Positions 22,401 through 34,300 of a DNA stretch of 64,000 nucleotides are shown here, one piece after another. The translations under genes were made by a program, and so were the position numbers. The first letter of the stretch is position 1. The number at the start of each line of letters is the position of its first letter. The stretch is from Multifurca ochricompacta (lineage: Eukaryota > Basidiomycota > Agaricomycetes > Russulales > Russulaceae): the NCBI GenBank assembly GCA_022496185.1, contig WTXG01000046.1, forward strand, positions 1-64,000, read 5' to 3'. The notes beneath the pieces were generated by a model. It worked only from the letters and a program-made list of their open reading frames with translations. It had not been told where the DNA came from and did no database searches.

Positions 22401-23630
22401 CCTGGCATCGCAAACACTTATGCTCTTGCCAAACGTGACTACTGGTGGCCCAACATGAAAAAGGACGTCGAGAGTTATGTGCAGGGGTGCGCAGCGTGTC
22501 AAGCAAACAAGGTGAACACCCACCCGAAAACCCCACCAATACACCCCATCGTGCCCATTGCATCGACTCCCTTCCAGACCATTGCAATGGACTTTATTGT
22601 CAAACTACCCAAATCACAAGGCTTCGACACCATCCTTACGATCACTGACCACGACTGCTCCAAGGCGGCCTTGTTTATCCCTTGCAACGAAACCATCATG
22701 GCTGAAGGGGTGGCGAGACTATATCTGAACCATGTATACTGTCACTATGGACTCCCCAGAAAGATCATATCCGACCGAGACACCAGATTCACATCAGCAT
22801 TCGCCAAAGCCCTGTGTAAGACATTAGACATAACACAGAACATCTCGACGGCTTACCACCCCCAAACGGACAGGCAATCCAAACAAACAAACCAATGGTT
22901 AGAACAGTATCTGCGGTTCTGGTGCAACAGCAGACAGGACGACTGGACAGAATGGCTCTCAACCACGGAATTTGCTCACAATTCGTGGCCCAACGGAACT
23001 ACGAAAGCCACCCCTTTCTCCCTTATCATGGGCTGGACCCCGCGCACCACATGGACAGATAAGCCCACTAATGTCCCCTCCGTAACCCGACGGATAAGCC
23101 AATGGGAAGAGTTGCGACAATCCGCCAATGAGAACCTGACGAAGGCGCAACAGCTCCTGGCAGCACAGCCAAGCACATTCACACCTTATCAAACCAATGA
23201 CTGGGTCTGGCTTGAAGGAAGGAACATCCACATGTCACATCCCTCGGCCAAGTTAGCGCCCCGACATCACGGACCCTTCCAGATCACCAGGAAGCTGTCG
23301 GACGTATCATATGAACTGCAGTTACCCCCGAAATGGAAGATCCACCCCGTCTTCCACACCAAACTTCTGACTCCATATAAGGAAACCACCATTCACGGGG
23401 AAAACTTCCCAAGGCCTCCACCTGACCTTATCAATGGAGAAGAAGAGTGGGAGGTGGAACGCATTCTCAATTCAAAGCGACAAGGTCAAGGGCGCAAGCT
23501 GTATTACCTTGTCAAGTGGAAGGGATTCCCAGACTCTGACAACTCGTGGGAGCCAGCCGGAGAAATCTTCGCCCCTGCCCTTATCTCGGAGTTTCACATC
23601 CGACACCCAGAAGCGCCCAAGAACGCTTAA
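19423..23630 (+). pseudogene. pol: pol of gypsy C (protease, RT, RNase H, integrase, chromodomain)
   Basis: Polyprotein made by -1 frameshifting from gag. Domains in order: retropepsin (DILVDSGATDNFIS, about 19549-19590); reverse transcriptase with YMDDILVAT (20584-20610); RNase H (ELEVDASHFANGAV, NYDIWDRELLAIVKALRHW); integrase zinc-binding HHCC domain (HFHHDLPSAGHPG...CAACQANK, 22370-22515); integrase core with Asp in AMDFIVKLP and ISDRD; chromodomain (EWEVERI...YLVKWKGFPDSDNSWEP, 23445-23565). Breaks: TGA for CGA at 20278-20280, the solo LTR at 21291-22017 inside RNase H, and a lost G near 22357. The core Glu region reads QTDRQSKQTNQW where B has QTDGQSERTNQW; all three changes are G-to-A at CpG sites and remove conserved residues. 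Confidence 0.93.
21291..22017 (-). repeat. Solo LTR D (TGTGAC family) in the RNase H region of C
   Basis: 727 bp, flanked by the exact duplication CGGCG (21286-21290 and 22018-22022). It shares the dyad ACAGACTTAAGGTCTGT and flanking bases with D'. One end (about 21900-22015) is rich in repeated TGTGAC/GTCACA words. It is the youngest insertion of this nest. Confidence 0.92.
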
Positions 23631-23708
23631 AAGGGGAGCAACCCAGAACCCTGTCGAATTCCCCAGTACCTGCTCCCCCAGCAACGTCCTACCACCATTC
23701 ACTCTATC

Positions 23709-24895
23709 ATGTCTTTCATCACTGCCAACGCTGCCATTGACGCTTTCACCGCCACCAATGTAACCGTCGAAAACTTTCCCTCTGCTCACCCTTCTTCACG
23801 CCCCTCTTTGCCCATCAACTATGAGGCCGCGGCAGCTCGAGTAAAGAATCAATCCCCAACCCGAACGACGACTTTGAACACAGTGAGGAGCCACACCCAA
23901 ACGACCTGTTGGGCATGGAACTAGATGACGAAGTACCCGAGTTTCCATTCATTGCTAACAACCCCAACTCGTCCATGTACTTCCCCCTCAAGATCACCAT
24001 GGCTGATGGGATGACCGCCATCGCCAAGTACATATTCTATACCAATGGAGGGATGGACGTCGCGGGCTGTATGAAGAAGGATGGCCCTGTTTACGGGGCC
24101 CCGGTCTATTTAGAGGAAAGGTATACAGGATGTCTGCACCATACGTTGACCGACGAACAGCTTGGACACCTGGCCGCCGAGGACTCCCGCGCCTTTGCAA
24201 TTGACGAAGTGATGGGTGACATGCGCCTTCCGCATCTCAGAGCCGAAGTCATGAGACTGCGGAAGAATTTAACACTGCGCACGACGCTCAACAAACAGTA
24301 CAAGGAGCACGCGAAGATGATGACCCGACTTACTAACGGGATGTTCCAAGTCGAACAGGAGCTGGTAGAGATTCGGAAGAGATTGGAGATTGGGGATGCG
24401 TACCAGACCATTGCTGAAAGGTATGCTGACACATACGCACGACCGCTCCCCCCACGATCATTGGGGGCTGCCCCCTGACTACTGCCGAATCGGTTTGAGA
24501 TGCCGCGGATGCACGAGAACCCCCGGGGTGAGACATGCTGGCGATGTGATAGCAAGTATCACATTAGCTGGAACTGCCCACTCAACCGCAAATGGTGCCG
24601 TCACTGCCGGAGTACTCTGCACTGGAGCCGCTTCTGCATTTTCCGTCATGTGGGCGTCGCCCCGACGATCGTTAACCCCTCGGGGTGGTGCGGCAAATGT
24701 CTGCGTCACAACGCAGGACATCGCGAACTCGATTGCCCAGTCCACAACTTATGCCGACAATGTGGACGACGCGGCCCGTATGGTTTCTTGCGCACACATC
24801 AATGCGCGGCTGACGACACTTACACCATCGACGATTGAAACCTGGCAGATGATTATGTAGACTTGGTGCAGGACGATGACGGTGCGCATTTCTAG
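23709..24895 (+). pseudogene. Third ORF of gypsy C (four zinc-binding motifs), broken
   Basis: Starts with ATG at 23709, 78 nt after the pol stop and in another frame. Compared with B it has a one-base loss near 23860, a TGA near 24476, and CGA to TGA at about 24836-24838. The conserved block (AKYIFYTNGGMDVAGCMKK; GPVYGAPVYLEERYTG), the charged helical stretch and all four Cys/His motifs (about 24536-24810) are present. It ends with TAG at 24893-24895, 31 nt before the 3' LTR. Function is unknown; the zinc knuckles imply nucleic-acid binding. Confidence 0.8.
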
Positions 24896-24926
24896 CTGGG
24901 TCAGCTTGAACCAGAAGGGAGGGTGA

Positions 24927-25520
24927 TGTTACGACCAGGGCCTAGCACCCCACTTTTCTTCACTCTCCCTAACGAGGACCCTTCCCTTCCGCCTACCCTC
25001 CACTTCTTGATCATGTCCCGGTCCTGGGATCCCTCACATGCTTTACTTCCATCCCCGTGACCGTTGATTGTCTATGTTGACCTGTTGCTTACCTCTGTTA
25101 TGGATTCCCTTATCACTTATCTCCTTATCTCTAAGACCGGACACTTACTTAATACCCTATCAGAAGCCAGGCTTTATGCCATCTGCTTTCGTATATTCGG
25201 GCCCACATGACTCCTTGATATCTTATCTTTAGACGCTCATTCAATTACGTATATAAGTCTGCTGTAACTACATTGTAGACTTTAGACTTGACTTATTGAA
25301 TACATCGGTGCTTGTCTTCTGGACTTCCCCTTGAACGCCTTGAACTCGATCGTCTCACAAAGTACTTCCAGTACTCCCCGCTTAACATCGTCTCAGAGTG
25401 CAGCCTCTTTGACTTTGACTCCTCCCGTATAAACTCCAAGAAGCCTTATTGGTTTCTTATCTGACAACAAACGAACGCTGTCACACAAGTCATGTGGAAC
25501 GTCCCGCACCGGATGTAACA
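24927..25520 (+). repeat. 3' LTR of gypsy C
   Basis: 594 bp. By my alignment it differs from the 5' LTR at 17 positions, all transitions, 15 of them at present or inferred ancestral CpG. A polypurine tract (agaagggagggtga) precedes it at about 24913-24926. Confidence 0.95.
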
Positions 25521-28500
25521 GCAGGGCTGTCTCTCTGTAAGGTGTCAGAAGTCGGGCATGGAAGACTGGGTGAATTCTCCATGTGGATGGAAGTCCGAGT
25601 TCATATGACACATCTGACAGCTTCCTCGTTATCATGAAGGGTCTGTGGCGTCGGGGAGCTAATTTGGCAGTGGGGTGTGACGTGTGAATGTTCTTTCCCT
25701 CCAGCCAGACGAGGTCATTGGTCTGATAAGGCGTGAACTTTGACGGCCTTTTGGATAGGGTTCTTTGCGCCTTGAGCAGGTTTTCATTGGCCGATTTCCT
25801 GATCTCCTCCCATTGGCTGATACGCTGCGCAGCCGACGGGACGTTTGTGGGTTTCTTGGTCCAGTTGGTCCGTGGTGTCCAACCCATGATAAGTGAGAAT
25901 GGAGGGGTCTTGGCAGTCCCGTTGGGCCATGAGTTGTGTGCAAACTCTGCCATTGCTAGCCAGTCAGCCCAGTCGTCCTGTCGCCTGTTGCACCAGAACC
26001 GAAGATACTGTTCTAGCCATTGGTTCGTTCTTTCTGACTGCCCATCAGTCTGTGGATGATAGGCAGTCGAAATATTCTGGGTAATGTCCAAGGTCTTACA
26101 GAGCGCCCTGGCAAAGGTGGAGGTAAAGCGTGGGTCGCGGTCAGAGGTGATCTTTTCGGGGAGGCCATAGTGTCTGTAGACGTGATCCAGGTAAAGTTTG
26201 GCTACGCCTTCCGCTGTGACGGACTCATTACAGGGTATGAACAATGCCGCTTTAGAGCAATCGTGGTCGGTGATGGTCAAGATCGAGTCGAATCCTCTGG
26301 AGATGGGGAGTTTGACTATGAAGTCCATCGCAATGGTCTGGAATGGTAATGAGGCCGTAGGTGTGATCGGGAATGGTGCTGGTGGGTGCGGGTGTGTGTT
26401 TACTTTGTTGGCTTGGCAGTCCGCACATCCCTTCACATAGTTTTCCACATCCTTCTTCATGTCTGGCCACCAGTAATCTCGTTTGGCCAAGGCGTATGTG
26501 TTCGTAATGCCGGGGTGGCCCGCCGAGGGAAGGTCATGGTGGAAATGGATCACCCCCCTCTTAATGTTGTTGCCACCAGTGACAACGAGACGATCCCCGT
26601 CCTTCCACCAAAGGCCATCGATTTTCTTCAGATTATGTGCGTCTGCCCATGACTCACATAATTGTTGGTTCATGTTTTGTGACACTTGAGCCCATAGGTC
26701 CATGTCATGGAGGCTCACGATGGCGGTTTTTGCAAAAACCTCTTCAGGCAGGACCATGACATCATTATTGTCCTCTTCTCCATTGTTCCAATCCGGCCGT
26801 CGTGACAAGGCATCTGCGCGTGCATTGCGGCTTCCTGCGATATGTTTCAACGCGAAGTTATATTCCTCCAGTTCTAGGACTTCGCAGGCAACCCGCCGAC
26901 TAATCTTGTGGGGTTCCTTCCAATATAATAGGTTGGAGTGATCGGTGTGAATAATGGTTTTATGGGGAGTTCCTGCCAGGTACGGTCGCCAATGTCGTAG
27001 TGCTTTTACAATGGCGAGCAGTTCTCTGTCCCAAATATCGTAATTCCGTTCTGCCGGCGAGAATGTTTCTGAGTAAAAGGCAACTGGGTGAAGTAATCCT
27101 GCCACATCCTGTTGGTTTAGTATGGCTCCATTTGCAAAGCGCGATGCATCTACTTCAAGTTCAAAGGGCTTTTCCAGATCTGGCTGCAGAAGAACTGGTT
27201 CTGAGCCTACAATGTCTCGGATCTGTTCGAAGGCTTGTTGTTGTTCGTTTCCCCAGTGCCAAGGTGTATCCTTTTTTAACAGCCCGTTCAATGGTTGGGC
27301 CATACCTGAGAATCCTCGTACAAATCGTCGGTAGAAGTTGCAGAACCCGATGAAGGATTGCACATCCTTGATACATGTGGGTATGGGCCATTCCCGAATC
27401 CCTTGCACCTTTACTGGATCCATCCGAACCCGTCCTCCTTCCAGGATAACCCCCAAGTATTCTATGCTCCGTTGTTCAAATGAGCATTTTGCCGGTTTGA
27501 GGTATAGATCGTGCTCATGCAAAATGTCCAACACTTGATGAACACGCTGTCAGTGATGGGCCAAATCGTCTGTTGTAGCCACGAGGATATCATCCATGTA
27601 CACCACTACTTCGCCTGTGAGGATAAGGTCACGGAAAATATGGTTCATCATAGATTGGAAGGTGGCAGGCGAGTTGGTAAGACCGAAGAACATGACGTTT
27701 GGCTCGAAGAGTCCCTGGTTGGTTTTGAACGCCGCTTTGCACTGATCTCCTTCTTTAATCCTGATGTTATTGTACCCCCACCAGACATCCATTTTGGAGA
27801 ATAGGGACTTGTCCCTCATGGTATCAATGAGTTCGGAGATGAGGGGAAGAGGATAAGCGTTCTTTATGGTATGGGCATTTATCCGTCGGTAGTCTTGGAC
27901 GGGTCGAAGTTTCCCATCTTTCTTTTTGATGAAGAAGAAAGGTGATGCGTATGGTGACTTTGACGGGCGAATATATCCTTTCGCAAGGTGTTCTTCAAGA
28001 AACGCTGTGAGTGCCTCCTGCTCTTTCTGGGACAATGGATGGATTTTGCAGTCGATGGCAGACGGGGTGTCAGGTGTGAATTCAATGGCGTGATCCCAAG
28101 GTCGCGTTGGCGGGAAACATTGTGATTCCTCTTCTGAGAACACTTTCCAATGTCGGTGATAAACCTCCGGCACTACTTCCTCGAAGTTTTTCTCTGTATG
28201 CCCTTCTGCTGCCTTTTGGGCCAGTTCTGATGCTTTCGTAACATAGCAGCGTCCCACATCCTCCCCTCTGTCTCCGGTACCTTTGTGTGTCGGATAGCAT
28301 AGTCGTACCCTAATGATGTGATGAGAACTGGGTAGTAGTCCTTGTCCATGGTTGCGTCGCTCCAATTGATTTTTGGCTCGAATGCAGCCAACCATGGGTA
28401 TCCTAGGATTAGATCTTCGCTTCCCAAATTGGTGACAAGGAAGCGAATTGCCTTTGTCCTTTCCCCCACTTGGACATTAAGGTCGGTGTAGTGGGTAATC

Positions 28501-28765
28501 CTTCCGGCTTTATTGGCCATTCCATCTATATTCCAGATGTTCTTTTCCTGGGGGAGTTCCAGCATCCCCAAGCCCATGGTCCTCGCCATTCGTGGGCTGA
28601 TAAAGTTATCAGTGGCTCCTGAGTCAATCAGGATGTCACGGTCAGCCATCCTCTGTGTAGTCTCGAAATGTACTGGTATTTTAATGACTTGAAGCAACTA
28701 GTATACACAGAGGTTACATGTAATGCTCATGCCCAGGCCGACGGGGTAGAGCCAATCAAAAATCC
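25521..28765 (-). pseudogene. pol: 5' and central pol of gypsy B
   Basis: Read on the minus strand from the frameshift heptamer at 28765. It holds retropepsin (DILIDSGATDNFIS), RT (YMDDILVAT near 27600), RNase H (ELEVDASRFANGAI), the integrase zinc-binding domain and the integrase core with intact AMDFIVKLP, TSDRD and HPQTDGQSERTNQW. The long part 27534-25521 is a continuous frame of about 670 codons. A frameshift lies near 28260-28280 and a CGA to TGA stop at about 27548. The frame is cut at 25521 by element C and resumes at 17292. Confidence 0.93.
28725..28765 (-). promoter_or_regulatory. Programmed -1 frameshift signal of gypsy B
   Basis: On the minus strand: GGATTTT (28765-28759), gag stop TGA, spacer TGATTG, stem-loop 28752-28725 with GCTC...GAGC and inner CCC/GGG. 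Same geometry as in A and C. Confidence 0.75.
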
Positions 28766-30267
28766 TTTTTGGCAAAAGCCTTCTCTACCAAGATGGCCCG
28801 CACTTCCTCGCTTTCCTTCATCATGTTCGCCCATATTTCTTGCACCTTTTCTTCTTTCGTTGGCGTCTTCTTCTCACAGTAGGTGGGTTGTTGCGGATGG
28901 GCGTGACCATAGCTTCCGCCACTCGTGCCCCTTTCTTTGGGCATTCCCTTGACATATGGCCCAGTGCTTTGCAGCGAAAGCACCTCCCTTCCTTCATTAA
29001 TGTCTGCCTTTCGTCTTCCGTCAGTGCAACCCGCGCTCTGGTTCTGTCAGCTGAGGTATCCATTGCATTGGATCCCTCTGGGAGCATGGGCAGGTTGACC
29101 CCGAAGGCAGCCTTCCACTGGTCTCGAGTTTTCCCCTTCTTGGTATCGACTCCAAAGCATGTCTGGAAGTCGAGATAATCTTGCTGCTGTCGTCAGGCAG
29201 CATCAACCCACGCATCCCAGTCCTGGGGGTGGTGGAACTGGATGATGTTTTTGACCAGTGGGTTAGGCAACCCTTGTGAGAAGAGGTCCAATGTTGCCTC
29301 TTCATCCATGTCATACCCAGCCCTGTTAGCCAGGCTTCTGAATTTAGCCACATAGGCGTCCAATTCCCCTTTTTCCATTTTAAGGGATTTCAATTCTCGG
29401 GCAGCCTTCTGCTTGGCCTGTCCATCGGTAAATGCATCCTTGAATCTCTGGGCGATGGTTTCCCAAAGAACTTCATTAGTGGTGCGACGACCACCTTCGA
29501 CTTGTTCATTCAGCCACTCCAGCTGCTCCATTGTCCAGTCATCTACCGCGTCTCCTTGTATCAAAGATAGGAAAAGGTTGGCGCGTTGGAAGGGGTTAAT
29601 GATCTGGGGGACATCGTGGTTGAAGTTTTTGAACGTCGTAAACTCCAACATAAACTTCTTGCTCTGGGAGCGGTCCCCTGTGAAGGTCTGGGGTAGTACT
29701 CCTGACAGTCGTCCTGAGGGTGGGGGTATATTAGGCGGCATCATGACTGGTGGTGGTGGCGGAGGTGGAGGGGCTGGGTCTGGGAGTTGGGTGGCGATGG
29801 TGGACATTCTTTGTTTTGACGTGGTGACGGTGCTGGTGGACTGTGTAGATATCTGGGAGTTGTCAAAGCAGGGGCTCTGAACGTGACAACTGCTGGTGCA
29901 ACTGGGGTTGTAGTCGACGCTAATACCAGTGCTTCTTCGCTATGTTCTTCTACGTACTCTTCTGGTTCAGAGTCCGTGACAATGGCCGGGGGATTTTCTC
30001 TCCATGGTCCTAATCCGATTCAGGTGGGGCGGGCCCTGTAGTGACCCAAGAGTGTCGGCTATCCGAATATCGGATACGATACCAAACCCTCTTCTCGTCG
30101 TCGTATTCTACCAGTTGGTATCTTCCGTCGTGATAGACGTAGTATCCAAACTCAGATTCAAAGTCTTTCCAGGCGGCAGAACCAAGTGTCTGCTGCAAAA
30201 GGTTATTCTCGTCTCTTCATTCGATGAGCTCTTCTTTAAACAAGGTCTGACTGCGGCTGGAAGCCAC
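28756..30267 (-). pseudogene. gag: gag of gypsy B (broken)
   Basis: Starts at the conserved GTG (30267-30265) and ends with TGA at 28758-28756. A TGA about 15 codons from the start and further small breaks (near 29880-29900 and near 29190) interrupt it. The proline-rich linker, capsid-like region (QSKKFMLEFTTFKNFNHD) and CCHC knuckle (CFRCKALGHMSREC) are clear. Same role as in C. Confidence 0.9.
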
Positions 30268-30272
30268 GATGA

Positions 30273-30286
30273 GAGACTTGACTTGA
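30273..30286 (-). other. Self-complementary primer binding site of gypsy B
   Basis: On the minus strand AAGTCAAGTCT (30284-30274) is a perfect 11-nt complement of AGACTTGACTT (30518-30508) in its own 5' LTR, which begins 34 nt after the first base of TATATAAG (30552-30545). Confidence 0.75.
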
Positions 30287-30871
30287 TGTTACGTCTGGTG
30301 CGGGACGTTCCACACGACTTGTGTGACAGCGCGATTCGTAGGTTCAGGTAAGAAACCAATAAGGCCTCTTGGAGATGAAGTGGAATGAGTCAAAGTCAAA
30401 GGGGCGCTCCCTAAGACGATGTTGAACAGAAAAGTACCAGAAGTACTTGAGACAAATGAGTCAGAGATCAAGGGGATGTCCAGAAGACAGGCACCGATGT
30501 ATTCAATAAGTCAAGTCTGAGGTCTACAGTGTAACTACAGTGGACTTATATATGTAACTCAATGGGCGCCTACAAGATAAGGGTACGGAGTCAGGTGGGC
30601 CCAAATATACGGAAGCGGACAGCGTAGAGTCGAGCTTCTGATAGGGTATTAAGTAAGTGTCCGGTCGTAAAGATAAGGCGATAACGAGATAACAAGTCAA
30701 ACATAAGCAAACGTCGTGTCAACAAGTACAAAGCGGGTCACGGGGATGGAAGTAAGGCATGTGATGGATCCCACGATGGAGACATGATTGAGAAGTGCAA
30801 AGTGGGTGGCAGCGAGGGGTCGTCGTTGGGGAGTAGAAAGAAAACGGGGGCAGACGGTAGAGGTTGTAACA
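30287..30871 (-). repeat. 5' LTR of gypsy B
   Basis: 585 bp, ends fixed by the TCTAT target duplication. TATA box at 30552-30545 on the minus strand. There is no ATG between the presumed R start and the LTR end. Confidence 0.94.
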
Positions 30872-31309
30872 TCTATGAAGTTGAATGCACCTGTATTAGA
30901 TACAAGAGAACAGACTTAAGGTCTGTCTCTGTGATCTAAGTAGTTTAAATACAGTTTTGAGAAGTCAAATCAAAGAGAGGCACATCAGAAGATCTAAGCT
31001 AATCAGAAGGTTCTGATAGGTATCCCCAGTAGTCATAGATTCCAGGGGTTAGGCCCTGGAGTGAGATAGAATAGGATAAGAGTAAACAAGAGGGGTTGCA
31101 CCCTCAATAAAGAAAATATAGTAGAACAATCATATCCAGAGATCAGAGCACATGTGACACTTGTCATGACTGTGTCACGAACCGTTACAAGTCATCACAC
31201 AACTGTTACAATATACATAGGAGGCACAACAATAAGTCAGGAAAGGAAATGACAAGTCTTAAAGAACTGCAAAAGAAATACTTCTGGGGTCATAGCATGT
31301 CCAAGGCCC

Positions 31310-34300
31310 TCACTTTTTGGAAGTATGGTCCATCTTAGACAAGACTTTATCCAAGTATTCCTCATCCAACCCTTGCCATATTGTGTTTTTTGCTTGCTTA
31401 TGCATGGTAAGTGCTTGCCCAAACATGTGCTTTGCATCTTTAAGTTGTGACCTCTCCATGTATACTCTACCCAGACCATGTAAAGCATTTCCCTGACCCA
31501 GGACCATATTGGCAACCTTATAACATTCCAAGGCCTGCTGGTATGAGACTTCAGCCTCATCTAGTTTCCTCAACTGTAGATATATGCCTCCAAGTCCATT
31601 GTTGTCATTTCCCTGACCCAGGACATCATTGGCAATTTTGTGAAACTCCAAGGCCTTTTTATATGAGATTTCAGCCTCATCTAGCTTCCTTAGTTGTACA
31701 TATGTCTCTCCAAGTCTTCTGTGATCATTGCCCTGACCCAGTGCATTGTTGGCAATCCTGTGACATTCTAAGGCCATTTTAAATGAGGATTCAGCTTCAT
31801 CTGGCTTCTCCAGTTCTAGATATGTCTCTCCAAGTCCTTTGTAATCATTCCCTTGCCTCAAGGCACTGTCAGCAATCTTGTGAAGTTCCAATGCCTTCTT
31901 ATATGAAGCTTCAGCCTCAGCTGGCTTCCCCTTTCTTAAATATATGTTTCCAAGTCCATTGTGATCATTTCCCTGACCCCATGCATCATTTGCAATCTGG
32001 TGAAGTTTTAAGGCTTTTTGATATGATGCTTCTGCCTCATCTAGTGCTCCATCCCATAGATAAAGCTCACTAAGATCTGTTAATACTGCTGCATGCAGGG
32101 CACTGTTCTTATCTGAACTTGATGAACACATCATTTCTGCTTCTTGCATCTTTTGTTTTGCTTGTGCAGAGTCACTGGCATAAAAGCACAGTTTTCCCCA
32201 TCTCTGAAGACACTGTATCAATAATGATGTGGTACCCTGCCTTTCTTGCAAAAATCCAACAGTTTGGCTTATCAATCTGTCTGAATGGTCTCCTATGCTG
32301 ACATGGAAAAGGGTGAATGTAATTATGGAGTCAACTAGTCTTGAATGATCCATATAGTTTGACTTCAAAAGATGGAATAGCATGGCCTTTGTGTTATTCA
32401 CTTCAAGTGCCATCTCAGCATGCTTCTGGGCCTGTGCTCTATATGATTCTGAAGATGCCAGGTTGATGTAGAATTCCTGGAGTGATTTTATATGGTTTTC
32501 TGATATGAAATTTTGATGATTACAAAAGTGACGAGTGATTGGATGAGTTTGATATTTCTCTCCAATCACATTTATAAGACTGCACTGCTGCAGGATACGC
32601 AAGCAGGATAGAAGATCCATATCAACAAGAATCTCCTGAAATATTTCCAACTGCTTTGTATGTATCCCATCTGGTAGCATGCTGAGAATCCCAAGTAGAT
32701 CCTTGGCAGATGGATTGGCTTTCATGCTGCCACTTTCAATGGATAGTTGGATGGAGTATTCAAGATTTGATAGCTTATGGCTCTGACCCATTTGGATAAA
32801 TTTGGTCTGCTTTAAATGCCACTCTTTTAACAATATTGAAGGTGATGTTGCCTGGGAAAGATGTGCTAACAGGGTAACAGCAAGAGGAACATAATCCACA
32901 GCCTTGATGAGTTCCTCTGCAGCATCATCATAGTCATCTCCTATTTCCTTCCATATTTCTTTAGCAGCATCCTGGCTAAGAGTCTTCAATGGAGCCAATG
33001 TAGGCTTTGTCCACTGAGTCTGGGCCGGCCGAATCGTACCTCGCATAGTGATAAGAAGAGTGACACAATGGATCCCTGCAATCCTGGAAAGTAGCTTCTC
33101 GACAGAATGTCTTATGTCACCAGCCTGGTCCCAAGGTGACTCAAAATTGTCAAGACAGATGATGTTATCCTTTGAACATAATTTAGCATGAATATGAGAC
33201 CAGGAAGCATTTGAGCCTCCATCCAAGACACCACCAAGTGTCTTTGCGAGTTCAACTAGGAGAGCACCTGATGAGGAGACTGATTCGCAAGCAACAAAGT
33301 ATCGAGCATCCCCGAAGTGTTCTTGAACTTGAGGGTGAGTGAGAACTGCACTTGCAAGGGTTGTCTTGCCATAACCACCATGCCCGAGGATTGCAATGCG
33401 GGCAGGACGAGATCCGACGCCAGTGAAAATCATGTGAAGGATCTCAGCAAGCTCGGCATCACGGCCAAAGAAAATTGCGGGTGCAGATGGCTCCTGGGGT
33501 TTGGAGCTTGGGGATTGTCAGTCGGCAGCGCAACATGAGTATCAACAAGATATGCCTACGTGATGATATCAGGGACTCCAGATGGGCCCGCATGGAGGAC
33601 CTGTCAATTTTGTAAGATGATATCACTACAACCTTTTATCAGCCGCACGCATACCTGGCGCGCTTCAACCAGTGCAAAACGCACATCCAAAACCAACTCG
33701 GCCTGGTGCCAATGAGTTGGGTGAGTGACAGGGAGGATGAAACTAGGACCAACCTGGAAAGTCTGAAGTATATTCGATAGCTCCCCATCATATTGCTTGA
33801 CTTTCCGTAGCAAATCCTTGCGCAGGAGAACCTTTTCAACACGTCCTACCTCCGTGTTTCGCCTAAGTGCGCTTTCAATCCCACGTAGTTCACTTATGTA
33901 TGATCAGTTAGTGATGGAGCACCATGAATATAGGACGCACGACTGAATGGACCGAAGGATTGAGCGAAGACCGGGAGGGAGATCCTTTTCCTCAAGGTTA
34001 TATTTCTGGCAGGACTCTCCGACATTTACGACTAGACTGGCAACTCTGCCAAGTTTGCGCATTACAATATCCCATTCTTCTTTGTGCTGCTTTACTTCCT
34101 GTCAAAACAAACAAAGTTTTCAACATGAAGCATAACCTAGAGTGTGGTTAGATGCTCACATCCCGCATGGTGAGAACTTGGAGTAGAAGACCTGCAACTG
34201 GGGAGATGTAAGGGATTTTTCCCGCCAAAGAGCTTGCCTCCTTCAAAGCTGCGAGAGATGTCTCGATCGCGCTCATCGCGACCCCACCACCTTCACCGAT

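Larger units (their letters stand above)
17293..25520 (+). mobile_element. Chromodomain Ty3/gypsy element C, nested in B
   Basis: Full-length element with 594-bp LTRs and the exact duplication GCAGG (17288-17292 and 25521-25525) in the chromodomain-coding part of B. Without LTR D it is about 7,496 bp. It is the most complete copy. In gag-pol I see only one nonsense change (CGA to TGA at 20278-20280), one single-base deletion near 22357, and the solo LTR at 21291. The third ORF has a frameshift near 23860 and two stops. Confidence 0.96.
15160..30871 (-). mobile_element. Chromodomain Ty3/gypsy element B, split by element C
   Basis: A minus-strand element with 585-bp LTRs at both ends and the exact duplication TCTAT (15155-15159 and 30872-30876). 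Without element C and its duplication it is about 7,479 bp. It carries gag, pol and the third ORF in the same order as A and C. Its LTRs belong to a subfamily that differs from the 594-bp LTRs of A and C in the U3 end. It has a few nonsense changes and one frameshift in pol but is much better preserved than A. Confidence 0.95.
14913..31210 (-). repeat. Solo LTR D' (TGTGAC family), the outermost host of the B/C nest
   Basis: The two halves 14913-15159 and 30872-31210 join, after removal of element B and its duplication, to a 581-bp LTR. Its ends are flanked by the exact duplication ATATA (14908-14912 and 31211-31215). It is related to LTR D at 21291-22017: both carry the dyad ACAGACTTAAGGTCTGT next to a TATA-like box. 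This is the earliest insertion of the nest. Confidence 0.88.

Noticed and set aside
33507..33600. A premature TAG/TGA that would make the NLR gene a pseudogene
   Set aside because: The stops fall inside a 53-nt intron with GTAGGC donor, CTGAC branch site and AAG acceptor; splicing restores the frame exactly.
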